Assembly: GCA_017632035.1 (NCBI GenBank)
Contig: JAGBSG010000061.1
Coordinates: 1-40,291, forward strand
Source of the DNA: Oscillospiraceae bacterium
GTDB taxonomy: Bacteria > Bacillota > Clostridia > Oscillospirales > Oscillospiraceae
DNA: 40,291 nt
Direction: 5' to 3'
Part shown: positions 8,852-14,369 of the stretch, piece by piece
How the letters are laid out: each line of letters begins with the position of its first letter
Numbering within the stretch: position 1 is the stretch's first letter
Made by a program: the position numbers and the translations under genes
Notes under the pieces: generated by a model
The model's database searches: none
Told to the model about the DNA's origin: nothing
What the model saw: only the letters and a program-made list of their open reading frames with translations

Positions 8852-8948
8852 TATGGTGATGCGTGGTTGAGAGAGTATAAGAGGAAAAGAGACTGCAATC
8901 TCTTTTCTCTGGCTCCGGTGGTGCTGCAACACTGCCGGAGTTTTTTAT
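8842..8948 (+). ncRNA. Candidate small RNA, two stem-loops with identical CUGCAA loops
   Basis: The segment begins after a consensus-like promoter and ends at a Rho-independent terminator. Hairpin 1 pairs AAAAGAGA with UCUCUUUU (8885-8906), extended by AGAG/CUCU across one bulged G. Hairpin 2 (8913-8940) is an 11-bp stem with two wobble pairs, followed by six U. Both loops read CUGCAA. The 5' end contains CUCCUUGA, complementary to the Shine-Dalgarno of the 177-aa gene encoded on the other strand. A leftward read-through mRNA would be fully antisense to it. Its 3' end overlaps the stop codon of the leftward RHH gene. Role inferred: local antisense or SD-blocking regulator. Confidence 0.5.
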
Positions 8949-9118
8949 TTCTGCTTCTCGCTCTGCAAAGCGATCCGCAAAAGGCGCTTGATTTCGGTCT
9001 GCTTCTGTTTGCCCTGCAAGGCTTCCAGAATGTCGGAGTCCGTGTTGTGATTTAGCTTCAGTGATACTTGGGTAACATTTTCCTTTTCCCAGCGGGATTT
9101 ACTGGGGTGGTCTGCCAT
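8945..9118 (-). CDS. Ribbon-helix-helix-type DNA-binding protein (57 aa)
   Basis: A short protein with the RHH layout: a basic N-terminus, a beta strand with alternating residues (TQVSLKLN, about 16-23), helix A (TDSDILEALQG) and helix B (QTEIKRLLRIAL). Such proteins bind inverted repeats as dimers and usually repress their own operon. AAGGAG lies 9 bases before the ATG. It is the second gene of the leftward cassette, whose promoter has an inverted repeat between -35 and -10. Autoregulation is therefore a reasonable inference. The family call is from pattern only. Confidence 0.6.
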   Translation of the reverse strand: MADHPSKSRWEKENVTQVSLKLNHNTDSDILEALQGKQKQTEIKRLLRIALQSEKQK

Positions 9119-9159
9119 TGACTTTCAGCTCCTTAAATGCTATAGTTGTTTTACAAAGT

Positions 9160-9229
9160 GGGTGCCGGTGAGCTGGACCGGACACCCCTTTGTCCCTACC
9201 TTAGAGCCTTACTTGTCAAGTAGGGCTCT
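9160..9229. repeat. Two inverted repeats between small leftward genes
   Basis: At 9203-9229 AGAGCC-TACTTG pairs with CAAGTA-GGCTCT around a single T, with one mismatched base per arm; it overlaps the stop of the 46-aa gene. At 9160-9187 GGGTG/CACCC and CGGT/ACCG form a second hairpin. Neither has a U-run in either direction, so they are more likely RNA structures or protein sites than terminators. Confidence 0.4.
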
Positions 9230-9349
9230 TACCTTTTCCCGTGCCTCTTCGAGAGTCTGGCAACGGTCGAGGATTTCCAGAATCTTTCGCGTCTGGTTTT
9301 CCTCTGCGATTTCCTTAAGCAGTTCGCCCAGGTTCATCTCGTCTTCCAT
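9209..9349 (-). CDS. 46-aa acidic helical protein
   Basis: First gene of the leftward cassette. It is short, charged and almost wholly helical (NLGELLKEIAEEN, ILEILDRCQTLEEAREKVRALL), with no known motif. AAAGGAAA lies upstream of the ATG, and a strong promoter with an internal inverted repeat begins about 60 bases further upstream. Size and charge resemble small regulators or inhibitors, but nothing specific can be said. Confidence 0.55.
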   Translation of the reverse strand: MEDEMNLGELLKEIAEENQTRKILEILDRCQTLEEAREKVRALLDK

Positions 9350-9408
9350 AGCGTTTCCTTTCTGCCCAGTCGCTTACTCGCCTCGGTGTGTTCCTTGGCT
9401 GTGTCTAT

Positions 9409-9438
9409 ACTATAGCATGGGTAATACCCATATGTCAA
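9409..9438 (-). promoter_or_regulatory. Promoter of leftward cassette with operator in the spacer
   Basis: Read leftward, TTGACA (9433-9438) and TATAGT (9409-9414) are separated by 18 bases. The spacer contains the inverted repeat ATGGGT-N3-ACCCAT at 9417-9431. A dimeric repressor bound there would block RNA polymerase; the RHH protein encoded downstream is the obvious candidate. Confidence 0.7.
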
Positions 9439-9523
9439 GACTCTTTTTCGATATTTTTTCAATTTTATTTTTTCGCCCATTTTCCCGCCTTTTTATTTTT
9501 GAAAGATAGGTATTTTATTTGCA

Positions 9524-9563
9524 GTCCTTCATCTGGTTTAAATGCCAGGGTGGAGGACTTTTT
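9524..9563 (+). terminator. Rho-independent terminator or attenuator upstream of terS
   Basis: A stem of about 13 bp with one bulged G (GTCCTTCATCTGG with CCAGGGTGGAGGAC) is followed by TTTTTCTATTT. It lies in the 375-base gap between the leftward promoter and the TerS-like gene. It may insulate terS from upstream rightward transcripts or act in its leader. The rest of this gap is AT-rich. It holds two TATTTGCAG copies (9516, 9687) and a near-copy in reverse orientation (9616), and I see no gene there. Confidence 0.6.
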
Positions 9564-9724
9564 CTATTTATTCATGCTGTATGGTACATAGGTGGAGTGA
9601 ATACGCAGAAATAGATGCAAATAATAGGTACAAGTGGAGAATAATATGCATTTACCTCTTGCATTTGGTGGAATGGTATGGTATTCTATTTGCAGATAAA
9701 AGTTGCTTATTCGGGGGTGATTCG

Positions 9725-10135
9725 GTGGCAGGCAACGAAAAATCCGGTGCGGGAATTGCTTTCAGAGTCAGCGAAGAAAAATTAGCAAGGAAAATTGAAG
9801 AATTCCGGAGGGATTACGGCGACGGGTCCAAAGGGATGGTTACCTGGGAAGCGTTCTGTTCTTTCCTGGGGTATTCCGTGGATCAGGTCAGGGAATGTTA
9901 TCTCAGGGGAAGGACGGGGAAGAATGCATATAATGGCCGGGCAGATCTTCTCGAGGTCTTCTATACCGAAGTGACGGCGCTGATGTTCGCCACCTGCGGT
10001 AAACACCAGAGCCTGGCAAAAGAACGATCGAAAGTTAATCACCTGATGCCGGATGCAGAGACCGGCGGTGCATCGGAGATCCGGATCATGTTCGGTGCTG
10101 CCGGTGACAATCGATGGATGGAAGCAATGAAATAA
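9725..10135 (+). CDS. Terminase small subunit-like protein
   Basis: A 136-aa protein read from GTG at 9725, preceded by GGGGGTGA; in-frame upstream codons have no ribosome site. Residues about 15-55 contain charged helices ending in WEAFCSFLGYSVDQVREC, which looks like a helix-turn-helix. A helical middle (LLEVFYTEVTALMFATCG) and a short beta-like tail follow. This layout, with an N-terminal DNA-binding part, a central oligomerisation helix and a C-terminal tail, fits TerS. It precedes terL but is separated from it by 1.8 kb containing the tRNA array, which is unusual. Assignment rests on context and layout. Confidence 0.5.
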   Translation: MAGNEKSGAGIAFRVSEEKLARKIEEFRRDYGDGSKGMVTWEAFCSFLGYSVDQVRECYLRGRTGKNAYNGRADLLEVFYTEVTALMFATCGKHQSLAKERSKVNHLMPDAETGGASEIRIMFGAAGDNRWMEAMK

Positions 10136-10695
10136 TCGCAGCTTGAATGTCATTCAAGAGGGAAGTATTGCGGGACAACAGGTTTCCGGATTCCATTGGT
10201 AGTGCATTGGTAATAGACACAAAGACCAGGGCAGGGCAGGCCGGGGCCATTAAGGACCGGCGCAGGATTTTTTTGTGATGATCCATCATGGGGCACCGCT
10301 TGAGAGGGGCACCCCCCAGGGGAGGCGGAAAAACGGGCGCACCCCTTGGTATGTATAGATATATATATCACACATCCACCCTGTCACCCCAGCTCCCCAG
10401 CCATCCAATCCTGAAATCTCTCATTTCCATCCGATGAACCACAACCCCGCAAACCATCCCAAATTCACATTTTGGTGTGAATAGGATATCTAAGATATTC
10501 AAATATCTTAGATACTACGTAAATCTATAAGTTAGTAATATATATTATTATATATAATTTAATATATATATTAAATTATACCTTTAGTAGCTCACACACA
10601 AGAAATTGGTGGGGTAGGGGGGTACCGGAAAAGAGGCCGACCCCTTCTGAATGACCCGCCCCGAAAAAATAAAAAACAGGAGAATTTTTCCATAT
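10136..10695. other. 560-base intergenic region with palindromes
   Basis: No credible gene is visible. It holds an inverted repeat right after terS (CTTGAATG-T-CATTCAAG, 10142-10158), a G/C-rich repetitive part (10285-10345, several GGGGCACC/CACCCC runs), and an AT-rich part from about 10480. The AT-rich part has a 12-bp inverted repeat with a TCAA loop (10487-10514) and a 28-base perfect palindrome of A/T only (10553-10580). This could be a replication origin, a packaging (pac/cos) signal near the terminase genes, or a recombination-prone site. The sequence alone does not decide. Confidence 0.5.
10553..10580. repeat. 28-base perfect A/T palindrome
   Basis: The sequence reads identically on both strands and is centred at 10566/10567, inside an AT-rich block. 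It can extrude a cruciform. Such elements occur at origins and at terminase sites, but the role here is unknown. Confidence 0.8.
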
Positions 10696-10770
10696 ACCGG
10701 CATGGCGCGGTCAGTAGCGCACCGTCTGATAAGACGGAGGTCAATGGTGCAAATCCATTTGCTGGTACCA
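10696..10770 (+). tRNA. tRNA-Ile(GAT)-like with a 6-base anticodon loop
   Basis: The acceptor (ACCGGCA with TGCTGGT), D stem (GCGC/GCGC), 5-base variable loop (AGGTC), T stem (AATGG/CCATT), discriminator A and encoded CCA are all present. The anticodon stem CCGTC/GACGG encloses only TGATAA, so base 32 is missing, with GAT at 10728-10730. The T loop has TGC instead of TTC, so the conserved U55 is lost. Either a divergent functional tRNA-Ile or a decaying copy. Confidence 0.65.
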
Positions 10771-10815
10771 CGGGCTTTATCTTGGGATGCCTGGTTTTCA
10801 TTGTAAATCATGCTG

Positions 10816-10889
10816 GACGACAGGCTGCTGGAACAGCGAGGCGGCTCCTTACGTCAAGGGTGTGTTAAAGTCCACTCTGGCCTGCCGTC
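10816..10889 (+). other. tRNA-like structured element
   Basis: GACGACAGGC (10816-10825) pairs with GCCTGCCGTC (10880-10889) in a 10-bp stem with one A-C mismatch. Inside are GCTG-GAA-CAGC (D-arm-like, short loop), GGCG/CGTC around an 8-base loop containing CCT, and a T-arm-like hairpin with an extra base. It ends in TCA, not CCA. It sits between two tRNA genes and looks like a tRNA that has gained and lost bases, possibly an Arg(CCT) relic. Confidence 0.35.
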
Positions 10890-10897
10890 AAACAAAT

Positions 10898-10972
10898 GTC
10901 ATCATGGTGTAGCCGGAAGCACATCTGCCTTCCAAGCAGACAGGACGGGTTCAAATCCCGTTGGTGACTCCA
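10898..10972 (+). tRNA. tRNA-Gly(TCC)
   Basis: Complete cloverleaf: acceptor GTCATCA/TGGTGAC (one wobble), anticodon stem TCTGC/GCAGA with loop CTTCCAA (anticodon 10931-10933), and T arm ACGGG-TTCAAAT-CCCGT. Discriminator T and CCA are encoded. It supplies the GGA/GGG-reading glycine tRNA. Confidence 0.92.
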
Positions 10973-11040
10973 GCAGAGGAGTAGTGCACCTCTGCAATAT
11001 CCTTTCTGGCTTACCCGGCGGTCACCGGGTAAGCTCATAC

Positions 11041-11117
11041 GGGTGGTTAGCTCAGTTGGATAGAGTAGGTGCCTACGAAGCACCAGGTCATAGGTTCGAG
11101 TCCTGTACCACCCTCCA
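11041..11117 (+). tRNA. tRNA-Arg(ACG)
   Basis: Canonical cloverleaf: acceptor GGGTGGT/ACCACCC, D arm, anticodon stem GGTGC/GCACC with loop CTACGAA (anticodon 11075-11077), T arm with TTCGAGT, and encoded CCA. It would read CGN codons after A34 deamination. Confidence 0.95.
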
Positions 11118-11208
11118 AATTCCAAAGCTGACAGAGCGCAGGGTTAAATATCGGGATGAAAAAGGCCCGTCCCCGTCAGCAGGGCCCAACCCCAAGGGAA
11201 GAGGGGCG

Positions 11209-11265
11209 GCGCACTATAGCTCTTGGCCAGAGCTGCAGGATCTCAAGTTGGAGTCCTGGGTGCGC
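11209..11265 (+). other. tRNA-like three-way junction lacking one arm
   Basis: GCGCACT (11209-11215) pairs with GGTGCGC (11259-11265) as an acceptor-like 7-bp stem. Inside are a perfect D-arm-like hairpin AGCTC-TTGGCCA-GAGCT and a single further hairpin CAGGA/TCCTG with a 13-base loop. A 57-base RNA of this shape is a tRNA missing one arm. No CCA follows. It may be a tRNA relic or a separate structured RNA. Confidence 0.35.
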
Positions 11266-11304
11266 GACGAGCGGCTTGCCGGTGCCGCCAAAACCGGCTC
11301 ATAC

Positions 11305-11399
11305 GGAAGATTCGCCAAACTGGTATGGCAGCGGTCTAGAAAACCGACATGGAGGTCAGCGATGGTCTCTTGGGGGTTCGAGTCCTCCATCTTCCGCCA
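11305..11399 (+). tRNA. tRNA-Ser(AGA)
   Basis: Class II tRNA of 95 bases. Acceptor GGAAGAT/ATCTTCC, anticodon loop CTAGAAA (AGA at 11338-11340), a long variable arm with stem GAGGTC/GGTCTC, T arm GGGGG-TTCGAGT-CCTCC, discriminator G and CCA. Long variable arm and G73 are serine identity features. Confidence 0.9.
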
Positions 11400-11470
11400 C
11401 TGAAGGGAATTGCGCTGTGAAGTATTAGGGCGCAACATTGTGCTTGACGGAGGGTTAGAGCACACGACAC

Positions 11471-11562
11471 GGAACAGTAAGCATAATTGGTACTGCGGTG
11501 GATTGCTAATCCATTCCACGCTGCATAGAGTGGTGTCGGTTCAAGTCCGGCTTGTTCCGCCA
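11471..11562 (+). tRNA. tRNA-Ser(GCT)
   Basis: Class II tRNA of 92 bases: acceptor GGAACAG/TTGTTCC, anticodon stem GTGGA/TCCAT with loop TTGCTAA (GCT at 11505-11507), long variable region, T arm GTCGG-TTCAAGT-CCGGC, G73 and CCA. It reads AGC/AGT serine codons. Confidence 0.93.
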
Positions 11563-11576
11563 ATCGCAAAATGAGC

Positions 11577-11600
11577 GCGGGTTCAATTCCCGTCTGCCTC
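11577..11600 (+). pseudogene. tRNA 3'-end fragment
   Basis: A T arm (GCGGG-TTCAATT-CCCGT) and a 7-base acceptor-like strand follow directly after tRNA-Ser(GCT), with no matching 5' half and no CCA. This looks like the remnant of a further tRNA removed by deletion. The rest of 11563-11719 shows nothing else. Confidence 0.4.
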
Positions 11601-11719
11601 TGGTCCTGAGTTTAATTATATGCAACTTGGGAAACAGGCTGTGGGGACCTTCACAGTTGCCGGGGGCGGTAGTAAGAGGTCAAACGGTTTTGCGCACATA
11701 TAACTGCACAGGAGGGCAG

Positions 11720-11890
11720 ATGTTAAAGGCAAATGAAAAAGGCTTTCTCCTCTGTCCGAAGTGCGGGAAGAAAACCAACGTCAAGGTATTGCCGGAAACG
11801 GTGATGCTCAACTACGTGCTTTACTGCAAGCACTGCAAAACAGAAACGATCATCAATCATAATGCAGCCAGTGCCGAGTGCCAGAGCTAA
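11720..11890 (+). CDS. Cys_rich_KTR-type zinc-ribbon protein
   Basis: A 56-aa protein with CPKCGKKT at residues 11-18 and CKHCKTET near 35-42, flanking a beta hairpin (VLPETVMLNYVLYC). This CPxCGxKT...LYCxxCKxET pattern is the Cys_rich_KTR family, common in Clostridia mobile elements and of unknown function. The start is set by GGAGGGCAG upstream; a longer frame from 11552 runs through tRNA sequence and is rejected. Its last codons lie inside the left arm of a terminator. Confidence 0.8.
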   Translation: MLKANEKGFLLCPKCGKKTNVKVLPETVMLNYVLYCKHCKTETIINHNAASAECQS

Positions 11891-11926
11891 CGTCTCATTT
11901 CGAGATGTTATGTTCTGGCACTTTTT
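11869..11926 (+). terminator. Long Rho-independent terminator before terL, repeat copy 1
   Basis: The outer stem AGTGCCAGA/TCTGGCACT is perfect. An inner stem AACGTCTC/GAGATGTT has one wobble. TTTTT follows. The first 18 bases match, with one difference, those of the terminator at 38753. It sits between the KTR gene and terL, so terL needs its own promoter or read-through. Confidence 0.85.
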
Positions 11927-11947
11927 ATTTTCCCCGAAGGAGGCACC

Positions 11948-13327
11948 ATGGCAGAGAAGAAACCGGAAAGCAAAATCATCCTTGCCGATCTGGGCGCTCC
12001 TAACTCAGAACCCCAGTGGAATTTCTTCCTGTCCACGGTGAAATACACCTGCTACGGCGGCGCCCGTGGTGGTGGCAAGAGCTGGGCCATCATCCGTAAA
12101 GCGGTACTCCTGGCATTTTACTATGCCGAGATCCAGATTCTTGTGGTTCGCCGTGAGTATGACCAGCTGGAAAACCCAATCATCCAGCCCATGCTGAAGA
12201 TGCTTCCTGTCGGTACCTACACCTACAACAAGACAGACCATCTTCTGACCTTTGTCAACGGCAGCAAGATCAAATTCTCCAATATGCCGGACTACGGAGC
12301 TACCGTCGAAGGTAAGTTCCAGGGTAACTCATGGGACATCCTGTTTATCGACGAAGCGACTCAGTTCCTGGAATCTGAGTTCCGCGGCCTGGCTGCGATC
12401 ATCCGTGGCGACAACGGACTGCCGAAGAGAATCTACCTGAGCTGTAACCCCGGCGGTGTCGGCCACTTCTGGGTAAAGCGTCTGTTCGTTGACCGGGATT
12501 TTCGAGGCTCTGAGAAGCCGGAGGAATACGTCTTCATTCCTGCCACGGTGGATGACAACAAGAACATCAACCAGGACTACAAGGATCAGCTGGATTTGCT
12601 GCCGGAGGACATCCGCCGCGCCCACCGTTTCGGTGACTGGAATGCACTGTCCGGTGTTTACTTCGGAGAGTTCACCGACGGCCTGCACACCTGCAAGCCG
12701 TTCCCGATCCCGAAGCACTGGAAGCTTTACCGGGCAATGGACTACGGTTTGGATATGCACTTCTGTATCTGGATCGCTGTTGATGAGACGGGACGGTGTT
12801 ATGTCTACCGGATGTTCGCACAGCCCAACATGGTCGTCTCCGATGCTGCCAGAGCGCAGCTGGAGCTTACCCGAACCGATGAGGATATCGGCTACACCAT
12901 TGCGCCCCCCGACCTTTGGGCAAGAAACAGGGAAACCGGTAAATCTCAGGCGAACATCTTCGCTGAAAACGGCATTGCGCTGCTGAAAGCGGATAACAAC
13001 CGTAAGCAGGGCTGGTATGCCCTGAAAGAACTTCTGAAGATCCGCCCGGACGGCAAGCCCGGTCTGATCATCTTTGACACGTGTGGAAAGCTGATCGACT
13101 GCTTGAAATGCCTCCAGCACGATAAAACCGACCCTAACGATGTCGCCAAGAATCCCCACGAAATCACCCACGGCCCTGATGCCCTGCGCTATTTCGCCCA
13201 GACCTATGTTCTTCCTGCAGAACGGGAGGTTCAGACGGTGGAGGAAGAGGATGACGAAGACAGCATCGTTGACTATTTCACAGAGATGTGCGGAACCGGC
13301 GTCAGCCGGAGCTACATCCATTCCTAA
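11948..13327 (+). CDS. terL: Terminase large subunit
   Basis: The motor that packages DNA into the prohead. A 459-aa protein with Walker A GGARGGGKS at residues 37-45, Walker B ILFIDEA at about 131-137 and a coupling segment YLSCNPGG near 161-168. An RNase H-like nuclease domain has an acidic residue in AMDYGLD (about D265) and a late HGPDALRYF motif near 408-416. Length is normal for this family. GAAGGAGG precedes the ATG by 6 bases. It heads the head operon (scaffold, capsid, portal). TerS is not adjacent. Confidence 0.97.
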   Translation: MAEKKPESKIILADLGAPNSEPQWNFFLSTVKYTCYGGARGGGKSWAIIRKAVLLAFYYAEIQILVVRREYDQLENPIIQPMLKMLPVGTYTYNKTDHLLTFVNGSKIKFSNMPDYGATVEGKFQGNSWDILFIDEATQFLESEFRGLAAIIRGDNGLPKRIYLSCNPGGVGHFWVKRLFVDRDFRGSEKPEEYVFIPATVDDNKNINQDYKDQLDLLPEDIRRAHRFGDWNALSGVYFGEFTDGLHTCKPFPIPKHWKLYRAMDYGLDMHFCIWIAVDETGRCYVYRMFAQPNMVVSDAARAQLELTRTDEDIGYTIAPPDLWARNRETGKSQANIFAENGIALLKADNNRKQGWYALKELLKIRPDGKPGLIIFDTCGKLIDCLKCLQHDKTDPNDVAKNPHEITHGPDALRYFAQTYVLPAEREVQTVEEEDDEDSIVDYFTEMCGTGVSRSYIHS

Positions 13328-13335
13328 GTATTTTT

Positions 13336-13357
13336 GCAGCCTACCATAGCTGCTTTT
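13336..13357 (+). terminator. Weak terminator after terL
   Basis: GCAGC (13336-13340) pairs with GCTGC (13349-13353), followed by TTTTAT. The short stem suggests partial termination between terL and the scaffold gene. Confidence 0.45.
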
Positions 13358-13396
13358 ATATGGCCTACCAGAGCCGAAACGAAAGGAGCAAACACC

Positions 13397-14347
13397 ATGG
13401 ACGAGATGAACGATGTAGGTTTTGAGGATTTTGAGGCCGCTTTATTTGCTGACGACTACCAGACCGACAGTGACAGCGACGCCGAGGAAACGGAACCCAC
13501 ACATGATGCCGCAGAGGACACCCCCGAAGAAACTGACGAAGGGGAGCCCACCGAGCCCACGGGCGACGAAAATTCCGAAGATGAGAATACCGACGATTCC
13601 GAGGAAAACGCCACAGGCGCAAAGGAGGAGGCTGCTGACGGCAACCAGAACACCGAGACTCCCAAGACCTTTACCATCAAGGTCAACAAGGAGGAGAAGA
13701 CCGTCACTCTGGAAGAGATGACTGCGCTTGCACAGAAGGGCGCTGATTATGACAGAGTGAAGGAACAGTACCGGCAGGGACAGCAGATGATTCAGGATCT
13801 GAATGCAAAGATTGACGGCATGGCCAGCCATCAGGAAGCGCTCGACATTCTGAATCTGCTGGCAGAGAAAACCGGTTCTACCATCGATGCTCTGGCAAAG
13901 ACTCTCTACCGCAACTTCCGCAAGAGCGGCGGTGCATCTGAGGAAACCGCTGATCTGGAGCTTGAAAACGCCAGACTGAGGAAATCTCAGAACACTGCAT
14001 CCTCCCAGGCTGCACAGCAGCAGGAACAGCAGCAGATTGATGCTGCTGAAGCCCGAGCACAGCGCGACATTGAGGAATTCGAGCGTGAATATCCCGATGT
14101 AAAGCTGAACGAAGAGCTTGTGGACAAGCTCACCCCCGACATCAATAACGGCATGAGTCTGACCGCTGCATACCGGAAACTGGAGCGATCCCAGGAAATG
14201 GAACGCATCGCAGATCTGGAGCGTCAGCTGGCCGCTGAAAAACAGAATAACAAGAACAAGCGCAATACCCCCGGCAGTCAGAAGGATTCCGGAGGCCGTC
14301 GCAAGGCGGATGACGCTACTATTTTTGAAAAGGCACTGTTTGGTTAA
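13397..14347 (+). CDS. Capsid scaffold protein
   Basis: A 316-aa protein directly upstream of the major capsid gene. The first 100 residues are extremely acidic and low in complexity (Glu/Asp/Thr). The rest is helical and coiled-coil (LELENARLRKSQ, QQEQQQIDAAEARAQRDIEEFE) and the C-terminus is basic before IFEKALFG. This acidic head, helical body and basic capsid-binding tail is typical of phage scaffolds, which guide prohead assembly and then leave. GAAAGGAGC lies 9 bases before the chosen ATG; an upstream in-frame ATG has no ribosome site. Confidence 0.85.
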   Translation: MDEMNDVGFEDFEAALFADDYQTDSDSDAEETEPTHDAAEDTPEETDEGEPTEPTGDENSEDENTDDSEENATGAKEEAADGNQNTETPKTFTIKVNKEEKTVTLEEMTALAQKGADYDRVKEQYRQGQQMIQDLNAKIDGMASHQEALDILNLLAEKTGSTIDALAKTLYRNFRKSGGASEETADLELENARLRKSQNTASSQAAQQQEQQQIDAAEARAQRDIEEFEREYPDVKLNEELVDKLTPDINNGMSLTAAYRKLERSQEMERIADLERQLAAEKQNNKNKRNTPGSQKDSGGRRKADDATIFEKALFG

Positions 14348-14369
14348 GTGCCGGAAAGGATGACACATT

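Noticed and set aside
8842..8948. Small protein gene on the rightward strand after the TATAAT promoter
   Set aside because: No start codon with a ribosome site; the sequence is dominated by hairpins, so an RNA product is more likely.
10810..11428. Long rightward reading frames across the tRNA array
   Set aside because: They run through confirmed tRNA genes, have no ribosome site and change frame between related tRNA repeats.
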